Assembly (NCBI GenBank): GCA_965263285.1
Contig: CBDHHD010000016.1
Coordinates: 1,984,001 to 2,048,000 of the forward strand
Length of the DNA stretch: 64,000 nt
Source: JASGCP01 sp965263285
Lineage (GTDB): Bacteria; Bacteroidota; Bacteroidia; Chitinophagales; Chitinophagaceae
Reading direction: 5' to 3'
Shown: one piece after another, positions 33,301-48,300 of the stretch
How positions within the stretch are numbered: the first letter of the stretch is position 1
How the letters are laid out: the number at the start of each line of letters is the position of its first letter
Notes under the pieces: model-generated
Told to the model about the DNA's origin: nothing
The model's input: only the letters and a program-made list of their open reading frames with translations
Database searches by the model: none
Made by a program: the position numbers and the translations under genes

Positions 33301-36300
33301 GGGAGATAGAGAATAGGATTCAAGGATTTCAGACTAGGATTGAAGGGTTAAAGGATGAACAAGTTATTGAACAAGTCGTAGTATTGATTAATGAGAAAGG
33401 AGATAATAAATATTTAGTGGGGTATTTTGTGGCTAAGGAGCAAGTGGATGTAGAAGAATTAAGAAGTTATCTCTCTAAGCAATTGCCCGAATATATGGTA
33501 CCTACAGGATTGGTGCAAATAGAGCAGATGCCTTTAACGGTGAATGGCAAACTAGATAGAAAGGCATTATTAGCCATAGAATATAATCTTGCTGATAGCA
33601 ATGAATATAAAGCTCCTACAAATGAATTAGAACAACAACTGCTATCTATTTGGGAGAAATTATTAGGAAATAATAACATAGGAGTAGAAGATGATTTTTT
33701 TAGGGTAGGAGGAGATAGCATACGATCTATTCAATTGTCTAGCCAATTAAGAGCTCATATGGGAGTAGACATATCAGTGAAAGATATTTTTCAATATAGA
33801 ACTATAGCGCAACTAAGTGAGCAGATATCTTTTAATTTTAGAGAGAAAGATGTTGTAAGAGAGACAGGTAGATTAGAGGGTGAGGTTGGACTTCTCCCTA
33901 TTCAAAAATGGTTTTTTGAAAAAGATTATCCTAATCCTGATTATTTTAATCAAGCCTTTGAGATTAAGACAGAGCTTTTAAATAAGGAAGTTTTAATTCA
34001 AGCTATAGCTGACTTAGTGGATTATCACGATGCTTTTAGATTGTCGTATAAGAAAGATGAGGCGGGGAATATTATTCAATACTATGATTCAACGAAACCG
34101 ATGACTCCTGTTGTTTTTTATAATCTTACCAATTATAAAGATAAGGTATCTCAAAAGAGAATATGGTATAATCAAGGGCATCAGGAATTGGATAGATGGA
34201 AGGGTAACTTGTATAAGATATTCTATATGGAAGATGAAGAAGAAAAGAAAGCATATATTGGTATGATTTTTCATCATTTAATAATAGATGGGGTGAGTTG
34301 GCGGATTTTATATGATGATTTATTTTTGTTATATCAGGGGAAGAGCTTGGGAGATAAGAAAACGAGCTATCGACAATGGGTGAATAGTTTACTGGAGTAT
34401 AGCGCTCAGATAGATTCTTCTTGGGATGCCATATATAAGGAATGGGCAATACAATGGCAAGAACAAAATGAGGAATTTATAAGATGGTTAGACAATGAAG
34501 ACAACTGTTTTGTAACAGTTAGCCTTAGTAAAGAAGAGACAGAGCAACTCATCTATCAAGGGAATAAGCCCTACCATACAGAAATTAATGATTTGTTATT
34601 GTATAGCTTAGCTGCGTCTTTTAGACAGGTATTTGGTAAAAGCGATTTGTTTATTACCTTAGAGAGTCATGGTCGCGAAGAATGGAAGGAAGAGATTAGA
34701 ATAGGAAATACAATGGGATGGTTTACTACGATGCATCCTGTATGCTTATCTGTAGGAGAAGATATCTCTGAAAGTATTATAAGTATTAAAGAGCGACTTC
34801 ATTCTATAGAAAGGAATGGTTTAGGATATGGTATTCGCTGGGGATATAGTCATATGCCTTGTGTTGTTTTTAATTACTTAGGGGTGATAGATGGGAAAGA
34901 GCGCCAACAATCATGGTCATTGAAAATAAAAGATACAGGCATTTGGGTAGATAGTAAAAACGTAACAATTCAAGAGAACAGATTGCAAATAGGATCGGTA
35001 GTAGAAAATGGTCAATTTAGATTTACGATGGCTGGTCGCTTAAGTAAAGAGAAGATGGGATTATGGGGACAGGCTTGGGAAATGGAATTGAAAAATATGA
35101 TTCAACATTTACTTAAGAGAAATACTGTAATATATAGTCCGTCTGATTTTAAAGATATTCGATCAGAAGTAGATGTAAGAAGATTAATAATAGAGCCTAA
35201 TAAAGAAAAGCTCTACGATTGGTTTGAAATGACGGATTTGCAAAAAGCCTATTTATTAGGTCGTTTAGATAATTTTGAAATAGGAGGCATTAGTAATACG
35301 ATCTATATAAGATTTTGTTTTTCGGAGATAGATATAAAAGAGTTGAATAGAGCCTTGAATCAATTGATTGTATGGCAACCTGCATTGAGGACTATTTTTT
35401 CTATGGAGATATTAAAACAAAGGTATCTAAGAATGGAAGAGATAGATGTATATACTATTGAAGAAATAAACCTTGAAACAGAACCATACACAGCAGTACA
35501 TAATGAAGAAATAGCCAATCGTGTGTTTCGTAAGGACTATGATGCTGGTAAATTTCCTTTGTTTCATTTTGTAGCTGTAAGATATAATGATATAGTGGTT
35601 TTGCATCATAGTATGGATTTGATTATTTTAGATGCACAAAGCAGGCAATCGTTTTGGACAATATTGATTCAGTTGTATAAGAATAAGGACTATCAACCTG
35701 CATTTAGTGCTATATCGTTTAAGGATTATCAAGATATTGTATCTCAGTTGCGGTATTCTTCATGGTATGAGAGGGATAAAAGGTATTGGGAAGAAAAGCT
35801 AAGCAACATGCCGGGTAAACCACCTTTATTAGGCTTAGAGGATACTTCCTGGATTAAGAAAGCACATTTTTCTGAGCATACGCTTTTTGTAGACAAAAGT
35901 ACCTGGATGTCATTTTGTAAAAAGATAGAAAGTTATAGATTGTCCCCTGCAGGTGTTATTCTTGCTTTGTTTGGTAAAGTTATTGGCTACTATAGTGGAG
36001 TGGCTGAGTTTTTAATAACGATAACATTGTTTAATAGATATCATGTGCATAAAGATGTGAATCAGCTGTGGGGAGATTTTACCAATACAGATTTTTTTCA
36101 TTTTTTAGATGTAGGGGGATTGTTTCCTACAATAGAAAGAACAAGTAGGAGATTATTAGACGATATAGAGCATCAATTGTATGGGGGGCAAAATGTTCAG
36201 AGAGACTGGATAAGAGCCCATGCTACAGATATACATAAGATTGTGTCTCCTATTGTTTTTACGGGAGTGTTTAATACTATAGGCAGGAACGATAATATAG

Positions 36301-39300
36301 TAGATAAGGAGAAGTATTTTCCTAGTGAGTATATAGAAAAGCGCTATAGTATGGGTCAAACCTCTCAAGCATGGATTGACTTGCAAGCTATTGGTACTGA
36401 AGAAGGTTTTTTAAGTAAATGGTTATTTGTTTCGGAATTGTTTAGCAAGGAGCAAATAGGACAAATGAATGGTCAAATGATTGCATGGATTGAGTGGTTG
36501 AGTAAAAATGATTGGAAAGAAAAATGTGTTATATCACCATTGAGTGCTTTTGATAGGAATTGCATATTTGAATACGAAGAGAGAGGAAGGGTGTTAGCTC
36601 CTAAGATAGAACGAAGTTGGCTACAGGAATATGAAGAAAAGGTGATACAAAATCTATCTTTGAGAGATAGTGTTTCTGTTATAGATAGCGAACAAAATAG
36701 GATGTATACACATAAGGAGATATGGGATTTATCTAAGAAAATAGCATCGATACTTGTAAGTGAAGATAGAACAACTGTTGCTATTCTTTCCGAGAAAGGA
36801 ATGTTGCAAGTAGTGAGTGCTATAGGTATTATGCAATCGGGTAAAGCTTATATTCCTTTGAATATCCATTGGTCTGTGAGCAGGATACTTGAGATAATGG
36901 AGGAGAGCGGCACGAAGGTGTTATTGATTTCTAAAAAGGAGTATGAGCATAAGATACAATTGCAAGGATCAAATATAAGGCTATTGATTATTGAGGAGTT
37001 GTTATTAAAAGAGCAGGAGGGAGATATTTCTTTGCCAGCTGTATTGCTTTCAGATATAGCTTATATTATCTATACGTCAGGTAGTACGGGCAAGCCTAAG
37101 GGAGTGGCGATTAGCCATGAGAATATGATAAATACCCTTATAGCAGTGAATAATAGATATAAAGTTACAGAAAAGGATAGTGTATTGGCATTGTCGGAAT
37201 TGAGTTTTGATTTATCTGTTTATGATATTTTTGGTTTGTTATTAGTGGGAGGGGGAATTATTTTTGTGAATGATGAAGAGAGACAAGATCCTCGGCATTG
37301 GTTAGCGCTCATTGAAAAGCATAAAATAACTTTATGGAATACAGTGCCTCAATTAGCCGAGTTATTGGTAGATGAGGCAAGGGCGAGAGAAATGAGATTG
37401 GATAGTATAAGACTATATCTGTTAAGTGGCGATTGGTTGCCTTTGCAATTACCTGATAAGATAAAACGGCAATCTAAAGATACACAAGTAATAAGTTTAG
37501 GAGGAGCAACGGAAGGGAGTATTTGGTCAATATGGTATGAGATTAAGAATATAAATCCAGATTGGAAAAGTATTCCTTATGGTTATCCCATGCCTAATCA
37601 GCAAATCTATATTTTAAATCACGAATTGATTCATTCACCTGTTGGGGTTGAGGGAGATATTTATATAGGAGGCAAGGGAGTGGCGCAAGGATATTGGAAT
37701 AATGAGGAGGAAACAGACAAACAATTTAAAGACCATCCCGAATTAGGGAAGATATATAAAACAGGAGATAGGGGTATTTTGCATGCAGAGGGATGGGTAG
37801 AGTTTAGAGGCAGAAAGGATTTTCAAGTGAAGATAAGAGGGTACAGAGTGGAATTGGAGGAGATTGAAAATAAATTAAATAAATTAGAGGGAGTTAAACA
37901 ATCGGCAGTGCAGTTGTTTAAAAAGAATAATAGTGAAGTGTTGGTAGGCTTTGTGGTTAGAGAGCAATTAATAACTAAAGGAGCAGATGAAAACTTTGAT
38001 AAGGAAGTCTTTAAGTTAGAACAAAGAGGAATAAGAAAGGGTTTAACAGATACCATAATCTTTAAAGACAATGATATTGCCGAACAGGAATATAGATTAA
38101 CGAAGAGCTATAGGAATTTTGGAGATAGAGTTGTAGATACTTCATTGATAGATACTATTATTAGAGAAGCCAAACAGATTAAAGTAAAAACAAAAAATGT
38201 AGGAGATTCTTTGCTAACGAAAGACAAGATAGCAAGGGTTTTAACGAGATTACAGGGCAAGTCCTTATCAGACAAGATACTGCCAAAATATCTATATCCG
38301 TCTGGAGGTAGTGCATATCCAATAGAATGTTATGTAAGGGTTTCGGAATTAGGAATAAAAGGGATAGAGGGAGGTGTGTATTACTACCATCCTCTTAATA
38401 ATGCACTTCAAAGAGTAGAGGATCATAGCAATAATAATCAAGATAGTATTGAGTTGATAGTGAATTGGTCGGCTATCAAGCCTTTATATGGTGATTTTGC
38501 GGATAAATTAGTATGGATAGAATTAGGACATATTTTGGAGTTGTTGTCTACCGAGTTAAATAGATTGGGTATTGCCTTTGATATTCAAATTAAGCAAGAA
38601 AACAGGGATGAATCTAAAATGGTTTTAGCGGAGATAGTTTTAGGTGTTGATGGTAATCAAATAGAGCAATTGACAAGTGAATTGACCGCGTACTATGTGA
38701 GCAAGCGAGGGAATATATATGAGGGTTTAATAGATTTAGATAAGTATAGTGTATTTGATAGAGCAATAGAACAAGCCAAGATATTAGAGAATGGCAAGGG
38801 TATGATTGTTGTAGAATGTGATTCTCGTAGAGACAAGGCATGCCTTGTCTCTCAATGGATAGGTTCGGGTATAATGATTGAGAGGATAAAACAGCAATTA
38901 TTGCAATATAATATAGGCTGTTGTCCTTTAGGCAGTGAGTTTGGAGAGAATAGATTGTATAGTATGGTAATAGGCTATATTGCAAATGAGGAGAAGACGA
39001 AGGGAGAAAGCAAAGTGGTAGTGGAGAAATTAAGTAAGGTGATAAATGATAGTGTAGGATTACCAGATTATATGTCATTGCAGGAGATAGTGTTTTTAGA
39101 TAGTATGCCCTTGACGGCAAATGGCAAGTTAGATAAGTCTCGTTTGCCTGAACCTGAAATAGAATGGCAATCGTATATAGCCCCCGTTACTAAAGAGGAG
39201 CAAGAGATGGTGGAAATATGGAGCGAGATATTGAATATAGATAAAGGTAAGATAGGTATTGAGGATAGTTTTTTTAATTTAGGTGGTCATAGCATTACAG

Positions 39301-42300
39301 CGATACGGTTGATTAGCAAGATAAATAGTCGCTTTAATTTTGGGTTATCTTTTAAGGATTTATTTGAATATCCTACCATTAGAGGCCTGATAAAAAATAG
39401 TATAACATTAAACCAAAGAGAGCAAGAAGGGGATTATATACCGTATCAATTAATAGATAGTAGTGTTGTTATTTCTAAAGAATATTATGAGGATTGTTAC
39501 CCAGCGGGGATGTTACAGTTAGGCATGTTTTTTGAACAGGAGAAATTAGGACATGGTACTTATCTTGCATTTCAGATACAATATTTTTCGGGAAAATGTA
39601 ATAGAGAAAAATTAGAGAGATGTCTTCAGACCATTATTAATAGACATGATATTTTAAGAACGGGGTATAGGATGTTAGAAGATGGCAATATCTATGTCAT
39701 GGTGCAAAAGCGAGTGGAGGTAAAGGGTAAGTTGTTTTTTGTTACCGATAGTATTGAAGAGGTTAGAAAGAAAGAGATAGCATTAGCATTTAATAGAGAG
39801 ATAGCTGGTTTATATAGATTCTATATTATTGAACATGCAGAAGTTTTTGTGTTATTTTTTAGTTTTCACCATGCTATTTTAGATGGGTATAGTTTAAATT
39901 TATTTATAAGGGAATTAGTTGATCTGTATCAGCATGATAATGATAAGCTATATGAAGAAGAGCAATCAAAACTATTATATGGGGAATTTATAAGAAATGA
40001 GCTATCGGCATTAAAGAATGAAGATACAAGATTGTTTTGGCAGGAATATTTAGCGGAAAGTATATTGTTGACTCCTCAATGGAATTTTAGTAAAAGCAAT
40101 GGAATAAGTGTAGTAGCAGAACGACAACAGATAGAAGGATTACGCTTAGGACAGATAGAAGATATAGCGAGTAAGTATAGCTGTACAGTTGAAGAGTTAT
40201 TATTATTGTCTTATATGACTGTGTTGTCGTTATTTTTTAATGAGCGAGATATTACAATAGGGTTGGAGAAACATAATCGTATAGAGAAAGAGGGAGGGGA
40301 TAGGCAATTAGGATTATTTGTTACGATGTTACCTTTCAGGTATGAGTTAAGAGATAAGGAAGCATTAGGTACAGCATTAAGCAGATTAAGAGATAGTGTA
40401 AAAAAGATAGTGAATCATAAGCAATATCCTTATAATGAAATCAAGCAACAATTAGGAGGCAGAGATTTGTTTGATATAGCGTATAGTTATAATGACTTTA
40501 GCCATTTTGTAGGGAATGAAAAGAGAACTCATATAAATGAGTTTTTAAATGAGGAGCTTAGCAACATAACAAGTATTCTTTTTATATGTAAAGTATATAA
40601 GTATAGTGGTGGATATGGGTTTGTTTTTAGTGGACATAGTAACAATATTGATCAAGCATATTTATCTTATTTTGTAAGATACTATAATAGTGTATTAGAT
40701 CAATTATGCAAAGAAGAAAGGGTGGTTTTCAAATTGATGGATGAAGACTATCAGTATTTAGTGTATGATTACAATAAAACAGAAAAAGAATATCCTAAAG
40801 ATAAAACCATACATCAGCTATTTGAAGAGCAAGTAGAAAGAACGCCGAATAATATAGCGGTGGTATTTGAGGAGAAGCAATTAACCTACCAAGAGTTGAA
40901 TGACAAAGCTAATCAATTGGCAAATTATTTGCATCATAATTATCAAACTAAAGCAGACGATATTATTTGTTTGTTATTAGAACGCAGCGAATGGATGATT
41001 ATTGCCATCTTAGGAGTGCTTAAGAGTGGCTCTGCTTATTGTCCTATCTCTCCCGAATATCCTAATGAGAGGGTATTATTTATTTTACGAGATACTCAAC
41101 CCAAGTGTTTAATTACAAATTACAAATTGAAAATTGAAAATGTTCAGTTTGTAATTGTTAATTTAACAGATGAACAATTTCTAAAAGAATTATATTCATT
41201 TACCATTCACCATTTACCATTAATCATTCACTCTCATGCTTTAGCATATATTATCTATACTTCAGGAACAACGGGGAATCCTAAGGGGGTAATGGTAGAT
41301 CATAGCAATGTAGTGTCTTTAGTAAAGGGAGTAGATTATGTTAAACTTGACAGCTATTCTTTTGCTATACAATTATCAGACATTTGTTTTGATGCTTTTA
41401 CTTTTGAGTTGTGGGGCATGTTATTGAATGGAGGTAAGATATATGTGCCTAAAGATATAAAAAACATGCTGGAAGTACAGATATTTAAAAGTTATTGTGT
41501 AGAACATAATATTAATACACTATGGTTAACAAAAACATTATTTGAAGCTTTGTATTTACAAGACAATACACTTTTTAAACATCTAACTTATTTATTGGTG
41601 GGAGGAGAGGCTCTTAATTCTATATTGGTTCAACAATTGATGTGTGAGAATGGTCCGCAATTTTTTATAAATGGATATGGTCCTACCGAAAACACAACTT
41701 TTAGTTTGACTTATACATGTAATAAAAATAATAAAAATCAGAATATATCTATTGGCAAGCCATTAAATAACAGAACTGCTTTTGTAGTTTCAAATGATAA
41801 TACACTATTACCCATAGGATCTATGGGCGAATTATATCTTGGTGGAGATGGTTTATCGAGAGGCTATTTGAATAGACCTGAATTGACTGCAGAACGATTT
41901 ATTAAGAATCCTTTTCAAACTGAAGAAGAAAAAAAGCAAAATAGAAATGGGCGACTATATAAAACAGGAGACATAGTGCGCATGCTACCCGATGGTAATA
42001 TTGAATACATAGGCAGAAATGATTTTCAAGTGAAGATACGAGGCTATAGAATTGAATTAGGGGAGATAGAGAATAGGATTCAAGGATTTCAGACTAGGAT
42101 TGAAGGATTAAAGGATGAACAAGTGATTGAACAAGTCGTGGTATTGGTTAATGAGAAAGCGGATAATAAATATTTAGTGGGATATTTTGTGGCTAAGGAG
42201 CAAGTGGATGTAGAAGAATTAAGAAGCTATTTATCTAAGCAATTACCTGAGTATATGGTGCCTACAGGACTAGTGCAAATAGAACAAATGCCTTTAACAG

Positions 42301-45300
42301 TGAATGGGAAATTAGATAGAAGGACATTATTAAATATTGAATATAAAATAAGTGATGAGTCTATAGAATTGCCAAAGAACAATACGGAAGAACGATTGCT
42401 AAAGATATGGTCAAACTTATTGAAAATATCTGAATTGGAGTTAAGTGTAACGCAATCTTTTTTTAGATTAGGTGGGAATAGTTTGCTGTCTATTCGATTG
42501 GTTGGTCAATTGAATAGACAGCTGCTAGTGCAACTAAGTGTAAAAGATATTTTTGCTTATCCTACTATTAGAGAGATATCGCATATCATTGAACAAAAAG
42601 ATACGGGATTTGTATATCAAGATTATATGTTGACTGATATAAAAAAGGAGGATTATAGTTTGTTTCCGTTAAATAATGTGCAACAAGCTTATTATATAGG
42701 GAGAATAGATTTGTTTGAGATAGGCAATATTTCTACAGGGGGCTATAGTGAGTTTGTTGTGGATGATTTATCTGTTGAAAATTTAGAAAAAGCTTTAAAT
42801 CGTTTAGTGCTAAGACATGCAGGTTTGCGAACTGTTTTTACTGATCAAGGTCAACAGATTTTACCAGCTGATAATTGTCATTATTCTATTCCTGTTAATA
42901 AAATAACGACAGAAGAAGCCTTGTTAGATATTAGGAACAGGCTATTAAATATGAAGGTAGATGTAGCAAGGTTTCCTATAATCGTTATAGAAGTGTCAGA
43001 GTATAAAGGTTCGTATGTTATTCATTTTATGTTTGATGCTATTATTATGGATAATAATAGTATGCGAATATTTTTTACTGAGTTGGTAAAGATTTATAAT
43101 AATCTGGATATTGTGTTGCCCACGCTGCATATTACATATCATGAATATATTTTAGCACTACAACGCATTCGTGATAGTAAATTGTTTGACAAAGCAAAAA
43201 CATATTGGGAGACTAAGTTAGAGGATTATGATTTTAGCTGTAATCTTCCGATAGTGATAGAACCATCAATGGTTAAGCAGTCTACTACTAAAAGGGGTTT
43301 AAGGATAATAGAGAAAGAGACGTATGATATATTACAGGAGAAATTAGCTAAAATACAACTGAGTCCTACTTCGCTGTTATTGTCATTATATGGTAAGGTA
43401 TTATGTCGTTGGTCAGGTCAAGATAAATTTAGTATTAATTTGACTTTGTTTAATCGCTTGCCGTTACATAAAGAGGTGAATGATATATTGGGTGATTTTA
43501 CAAATTTAGAGTTATATAATTATGATGATGTAAAAAGTAGAGATATTGTAGAGCATTATTTAAAAGGAGTACAAAATGTTCTTTGGGATGATATAGAGAA
43601 TAATCTATTTGATGGGATTGACTTTCAAAGATTGATAAGAGAGCGAAAACAATGGTCTATTTCCAAGGCTATAGCTCCGATTGTATTAACGAGTGTATTA
43701 GGATTTAAAGAAAAAAAAGAAGAAGGGGATGTTATTAATTTGTTTGGGAGACAACATTATTCTATTTCAAGAACATCACAGGTTTGGATAGACAATGCGG
43801 TATATGAAGATTATAATGGCAATTTGATTCTTCGTTGGGATTTTGTAGAGCAGTTATTTTTACCTGAAGTAATAGAGGGGATGTTGGATGAGTATGCTTA
43901 TTTGATAAGGAAGATAGCAGCGATGGATATACAGAGGGATAGATTGGAATGTTATAGATTGCCTGCTACTTATCAACATATTATTGAAAAATATAATGCT
44001 ACTGCAGAAGAATATGATGTGAAGACAATTATAGACTTCTATGATAACTGTGTTATACAAGATGCATGCAAGTGTAATGCTATTGCTGTGGTGGAAGGAG
44101 GGAATAATAAGCAAGCATATAAACATAGAGAAGTGGCTATAGGATCTAAAAATATAGCTACTCATCTATATAAGTATTATAAAGAAGAACAAACTGTTGC
44201 TATTTTATCTGAGAAAGGCTATAATCAAGTAGTGAGTAGTCTTGGTATTATGCAATCGGGTAAAGCTTATATTCCTTTGAATATCCATTGGTCTGCGAGT
44301 AGGATACTTGAGATAATGGAGGAGAGCGGCACGAAGGTGTTATTGATTTCTAAAAAGGAATATGAGCATAAGAGACAATTGCAAGCATCAAATATAAGGC
44401 TATTGATTATTGAGGAATTATTAACAAAAGAGTGGGAGGGAGATATTTCTTTGCCAGCTGTATTACTTTCAGATATTGCTTATATTATCTATACATCAGG
44501 TAGTACGGGTAAACCTAAGGGAGTGGCGATTAGCCATGAGAATATGATGAATACCATTATAGCAGTGAATAATAGATATAAAGTTACAGAAAAGGATAGT
44601 GTATTGGCATTGTCGGAATTGAGTTTTGATTTATCTGTTTATGATATTTTTGGTTTGTTATTAGTGGGAGGGGGAATTGTTTTTGTGAATGATGAAGAGA
44701 GACAAGATACTCAGCATTGGTTATCGCTCATTGAAAAGCATAAAATAACTTTATGGAATACAGTGCCTCAATTAGCCGAGTTATTGGTAGATGAGGCAAG
44801 GACGAGAGCAATGAGATTGGATAGTATAAGACTATATCTGTTAAGTGGCGATTGGTTGCCTTTGCAATTACCTGATAAGATAAAACGGCAATCTAAAGAT
44901 ACACAAGTAATAAGTTTAGGAGGAGCAACGGAAGGGAGTGTTTGGTCAATATGGTATGAGATTAAGAATATAAATCCAGATTGGAAAAGTATTCCTTATG
45001 GTTATCCCATGCCTAATCAGCAAATCTATATTTTAAATCACGAATTGATTCATTCACCTATTGGGGTTGAGGGAGATATTTATATAGGAGGCAAGGGAGT
45101 GGCGCAAGGATATTGGAATAATGAGGAGCAAACAGACAAACAATTTAAAGAACATCCCGAATTAGGGAAGATATATAAAACAGGAGATAGGGGTATTTTG
45201 CATGCAGAGGGATGGGTAGAGTTTAGAGGCAGAAAGGATTTTCAAGTGAAGATAAGAGGGTACAGAGTGGAATTGGAGGAGATTGAAAATAAATTAAATA

Positions 45301-48300
45301 AATTAGAGGGAGTTAAACAATCGGCAGTGCAGTTGTTTAAAAAGAATAATAGTGAAGTGTTGGTAGGCTTTGTGGTTAGAGAGCAATTAATAACTAAAGG
45401 AGCAGATGAAACCTTTGATAAGGAAGTCTTTAAGTTAGAACAAAGAGGAATAAGAAAGGGTTTAACAGATACTATAACCTTTAATGATAATGGTATTGAT
45501 GAGGAGTTATATAGATTAACGAAGAGCTATAGGAATTTTGGAGATAGAGTTGTAGATACTTCATTGATAGATACTATTATTAGAGAAGCCAAACAGATTA
45601 AAGTAAAAACAAAAAATGTAGGAGATTCTTTGCTAACGAAAGACAAGATAGCAAGGGTTTTAACGAGATTACAGGGCAAGTCCTTATCAGACAAGATACT
45701 GCCAAAATATCTATATCCGTCTGGAGGTAGTGCATATCCAATAGAATGTTATGTAAGGGTTTCGGAATTAGGAATAAAAGGGATAGAGGGAGGTGTGTAT
45801 TACTACCATCCTCTTAATAATGCACTTCAAAGAGTAGAGGATCATAGCAATAATAATCAAGATAGTATTGAGTTGATAGTGAATTGGTCGGCTATCAAGC
45901 CTTTATATGGTGATTTTGCGGATAAATTAGTATGGATAGAATTAGGACATATTTTGGAGTTGTTGTCTACCGAGTTAAATAGATTGGGTATTGCCTTTGA
46001 TATTCAAATTAAGCAAGAAAACAGGGATGAATCTAAAATGGTTTTAGCTGAGATAGTTTTAGGCGTTGATGGTAATCAAATAGAGCAATTGACAAGTGAA
46101 TTGACCGCCTACTATGTGAGCAAGCGAGGGAATATATATGAGGGTTTAATAGATTTAGATAAGTATAGTGTATTTGAAAGAGCAATAGAACAAGCCAAGA
46201 TATTAGAGAATGGCAAGGGTATGATTGTTGTAGAATGTGATTCTCGTAGAGACAAGGCATGCCTTGTCTCTCAATGGATAGGTTCGGGTATAATGATTGA
46301 GAGGGTAAAACAGCAATTATTGCAATATAATATAGGCGGTTGTCCTTTAGGCAGTGAGTTTGGAGAGAATGAATTGTATAGTATGGTAATAGGATATATT
46401 GCAAACGAGGAGAAGACGAAGGGAGAAAGCAAAGTGGCAGTGGATAAATTAAGTAAGGTGATAAATGATAATTTAGGATTACCAGATTATATGTCATTGC
46501 AGGAGATAGTGTTTTTAGATAGTATGCCCTTGACGGCAAATGGCAAGTTAGATAAGTCTCGTTTGCCTGAACCTGAAATAGAATGGCAATCGTATATAGC
46601 CCCCGTTACTAAAGAGGAGCAAGAGATGGTGGAAATATGGAGCGAGATATTGAATATAGATAAAGGTAAGATAGGTATTGAGGATAGTTTTTTTAATTTA
46701 GGTGGTCATAGCATTACAGCGATACGGCTGATTAGCAAGATAAATAGTCGCTTTAATTTTGGGTTATCTTTTAAGGATTTATTTGAATATCCTACCATTA
46801 GAGGCCTGATAAAAAATAGTATAACATTAAACCAAAGAGAGCAAGAAGGGGATTATATACCGTATCAATTAATAGATAGTAGTGTTGTTATTTCTAAAGA
46901 ATATTATGAGGATTGTTACCCAGCGGGGATGTTACAGTTAGGCATGTTTTTTGAACAGGAGAAATTAGGACATGGTACTTATCTTGCATTTCAGATACAA
47001 TATTTTTCTGGAAAATGTAATAGAGAAAAATTAGAGAGATGTCTTCAGACCATTATTAATAGACATGATATTTTAAGAACGGGGTATAGGATGTTAGAAG
47101 ATGGCAATATCTATGCCATGGTGCAAAAGCGAGTGGAGGTAAAGGGTAAGTTGTTTTTTGTTACCGATAGTATTGAAGAGGTTAGAAAGAAAGAGATAGC
47201 ATTAGCATTTAATAGAGAGATAGCTGGTTTATATAGATTCTATATTATTGAACAGGCAGAAGGTTTTGTGTTATTTTTTAGTTTTCACCATGCCATTTTA
47301 GATGGGTATAGTTTAAACTTATTTATAAGGGAATTAGCTGATCTGTATCAGCATGATAATGATAAGTTATATGAAGAAGAGCAATCAAAACTATTATATG
47401 GGGAATTTATAAGAAATGAGCTATCTGCATTAAAGAATGAAGATACAAGATTGTTTTGGCGGGAATATTTAGCGGAAAGTATATTATTGACTCCTCAATG
47501 GAATTTTAGTAAAAGCAACGGAATAAGTGTAGTAGCAGAACGACAACAGATAGAAGGATTACGCTTAAGACAGATAGAAGATATAGCGAGTAAGTATAGC
47601 TGTACAGTTGAAGAGTTATTATTATTGTCTTATATGACTGTGTTGTCGTTATTTTTTAATGAGCGAGATATTACAATAGGGTTGGAGAAACATAATCGTA
47701 TAGAGAAAGAGGGAGGGGATAGGCAATTAGGATTATTTGTTACGATTTTACCTTTCAGGTATGAGCTAAGAGATAAGGAAGCATTAGGTACAGCATTAAG
47801 CAGATTAAGAGATAGTGTAAAAAAGATAGTGAATCATAAGCAATATCCTTATAATGAAATCAAGCAACAATTAGGAGGCAGAGATTTGTTTGATATAGCG
47901 TATAGTTATAATGACTTTAGTCATTTTGTAGGGAATGAAAAGAGAACTCATATAAATGAGTTTTTAAATGAGGAGCTTAGCAACATAACAAGTATTCTTT
48001 TTATATGTAAAGTATATAAGTATAGTGGTGGATATGGGTTTGTTTTTAGTGGACACAGTAATAGTGTTGATCAAGCATATTTATCTTATTTTGTAAGATA
48101 CTATAATAGTGTATTAGATCAATTATGTAAAGAAGAAAGGGTGGTTTTCAAATTGATGGATGAAGACTATCAGTATTTAGTGTATGATTACAATAAAACA
48201 GAAAAAGAATATCCTAAAGATAAAACCATACATCAGCTATTTGAAGAGCAAGTAGAAAGAACGCCGAATAATATAGCCGTGGTATTTGAGGAGAAGCAAT

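Noticed and set aside
38070..38970. Reading the insertion in the Cys A domains as a methyltransferase or ketoreductase
   Set aside because: No SAM-binding VLExGxGxG or Rossmann motif is present; YPSGGSAYPIE, GVYYYHP and GxCPLG fit the nitroreductase-like thiazoline oxidase family.
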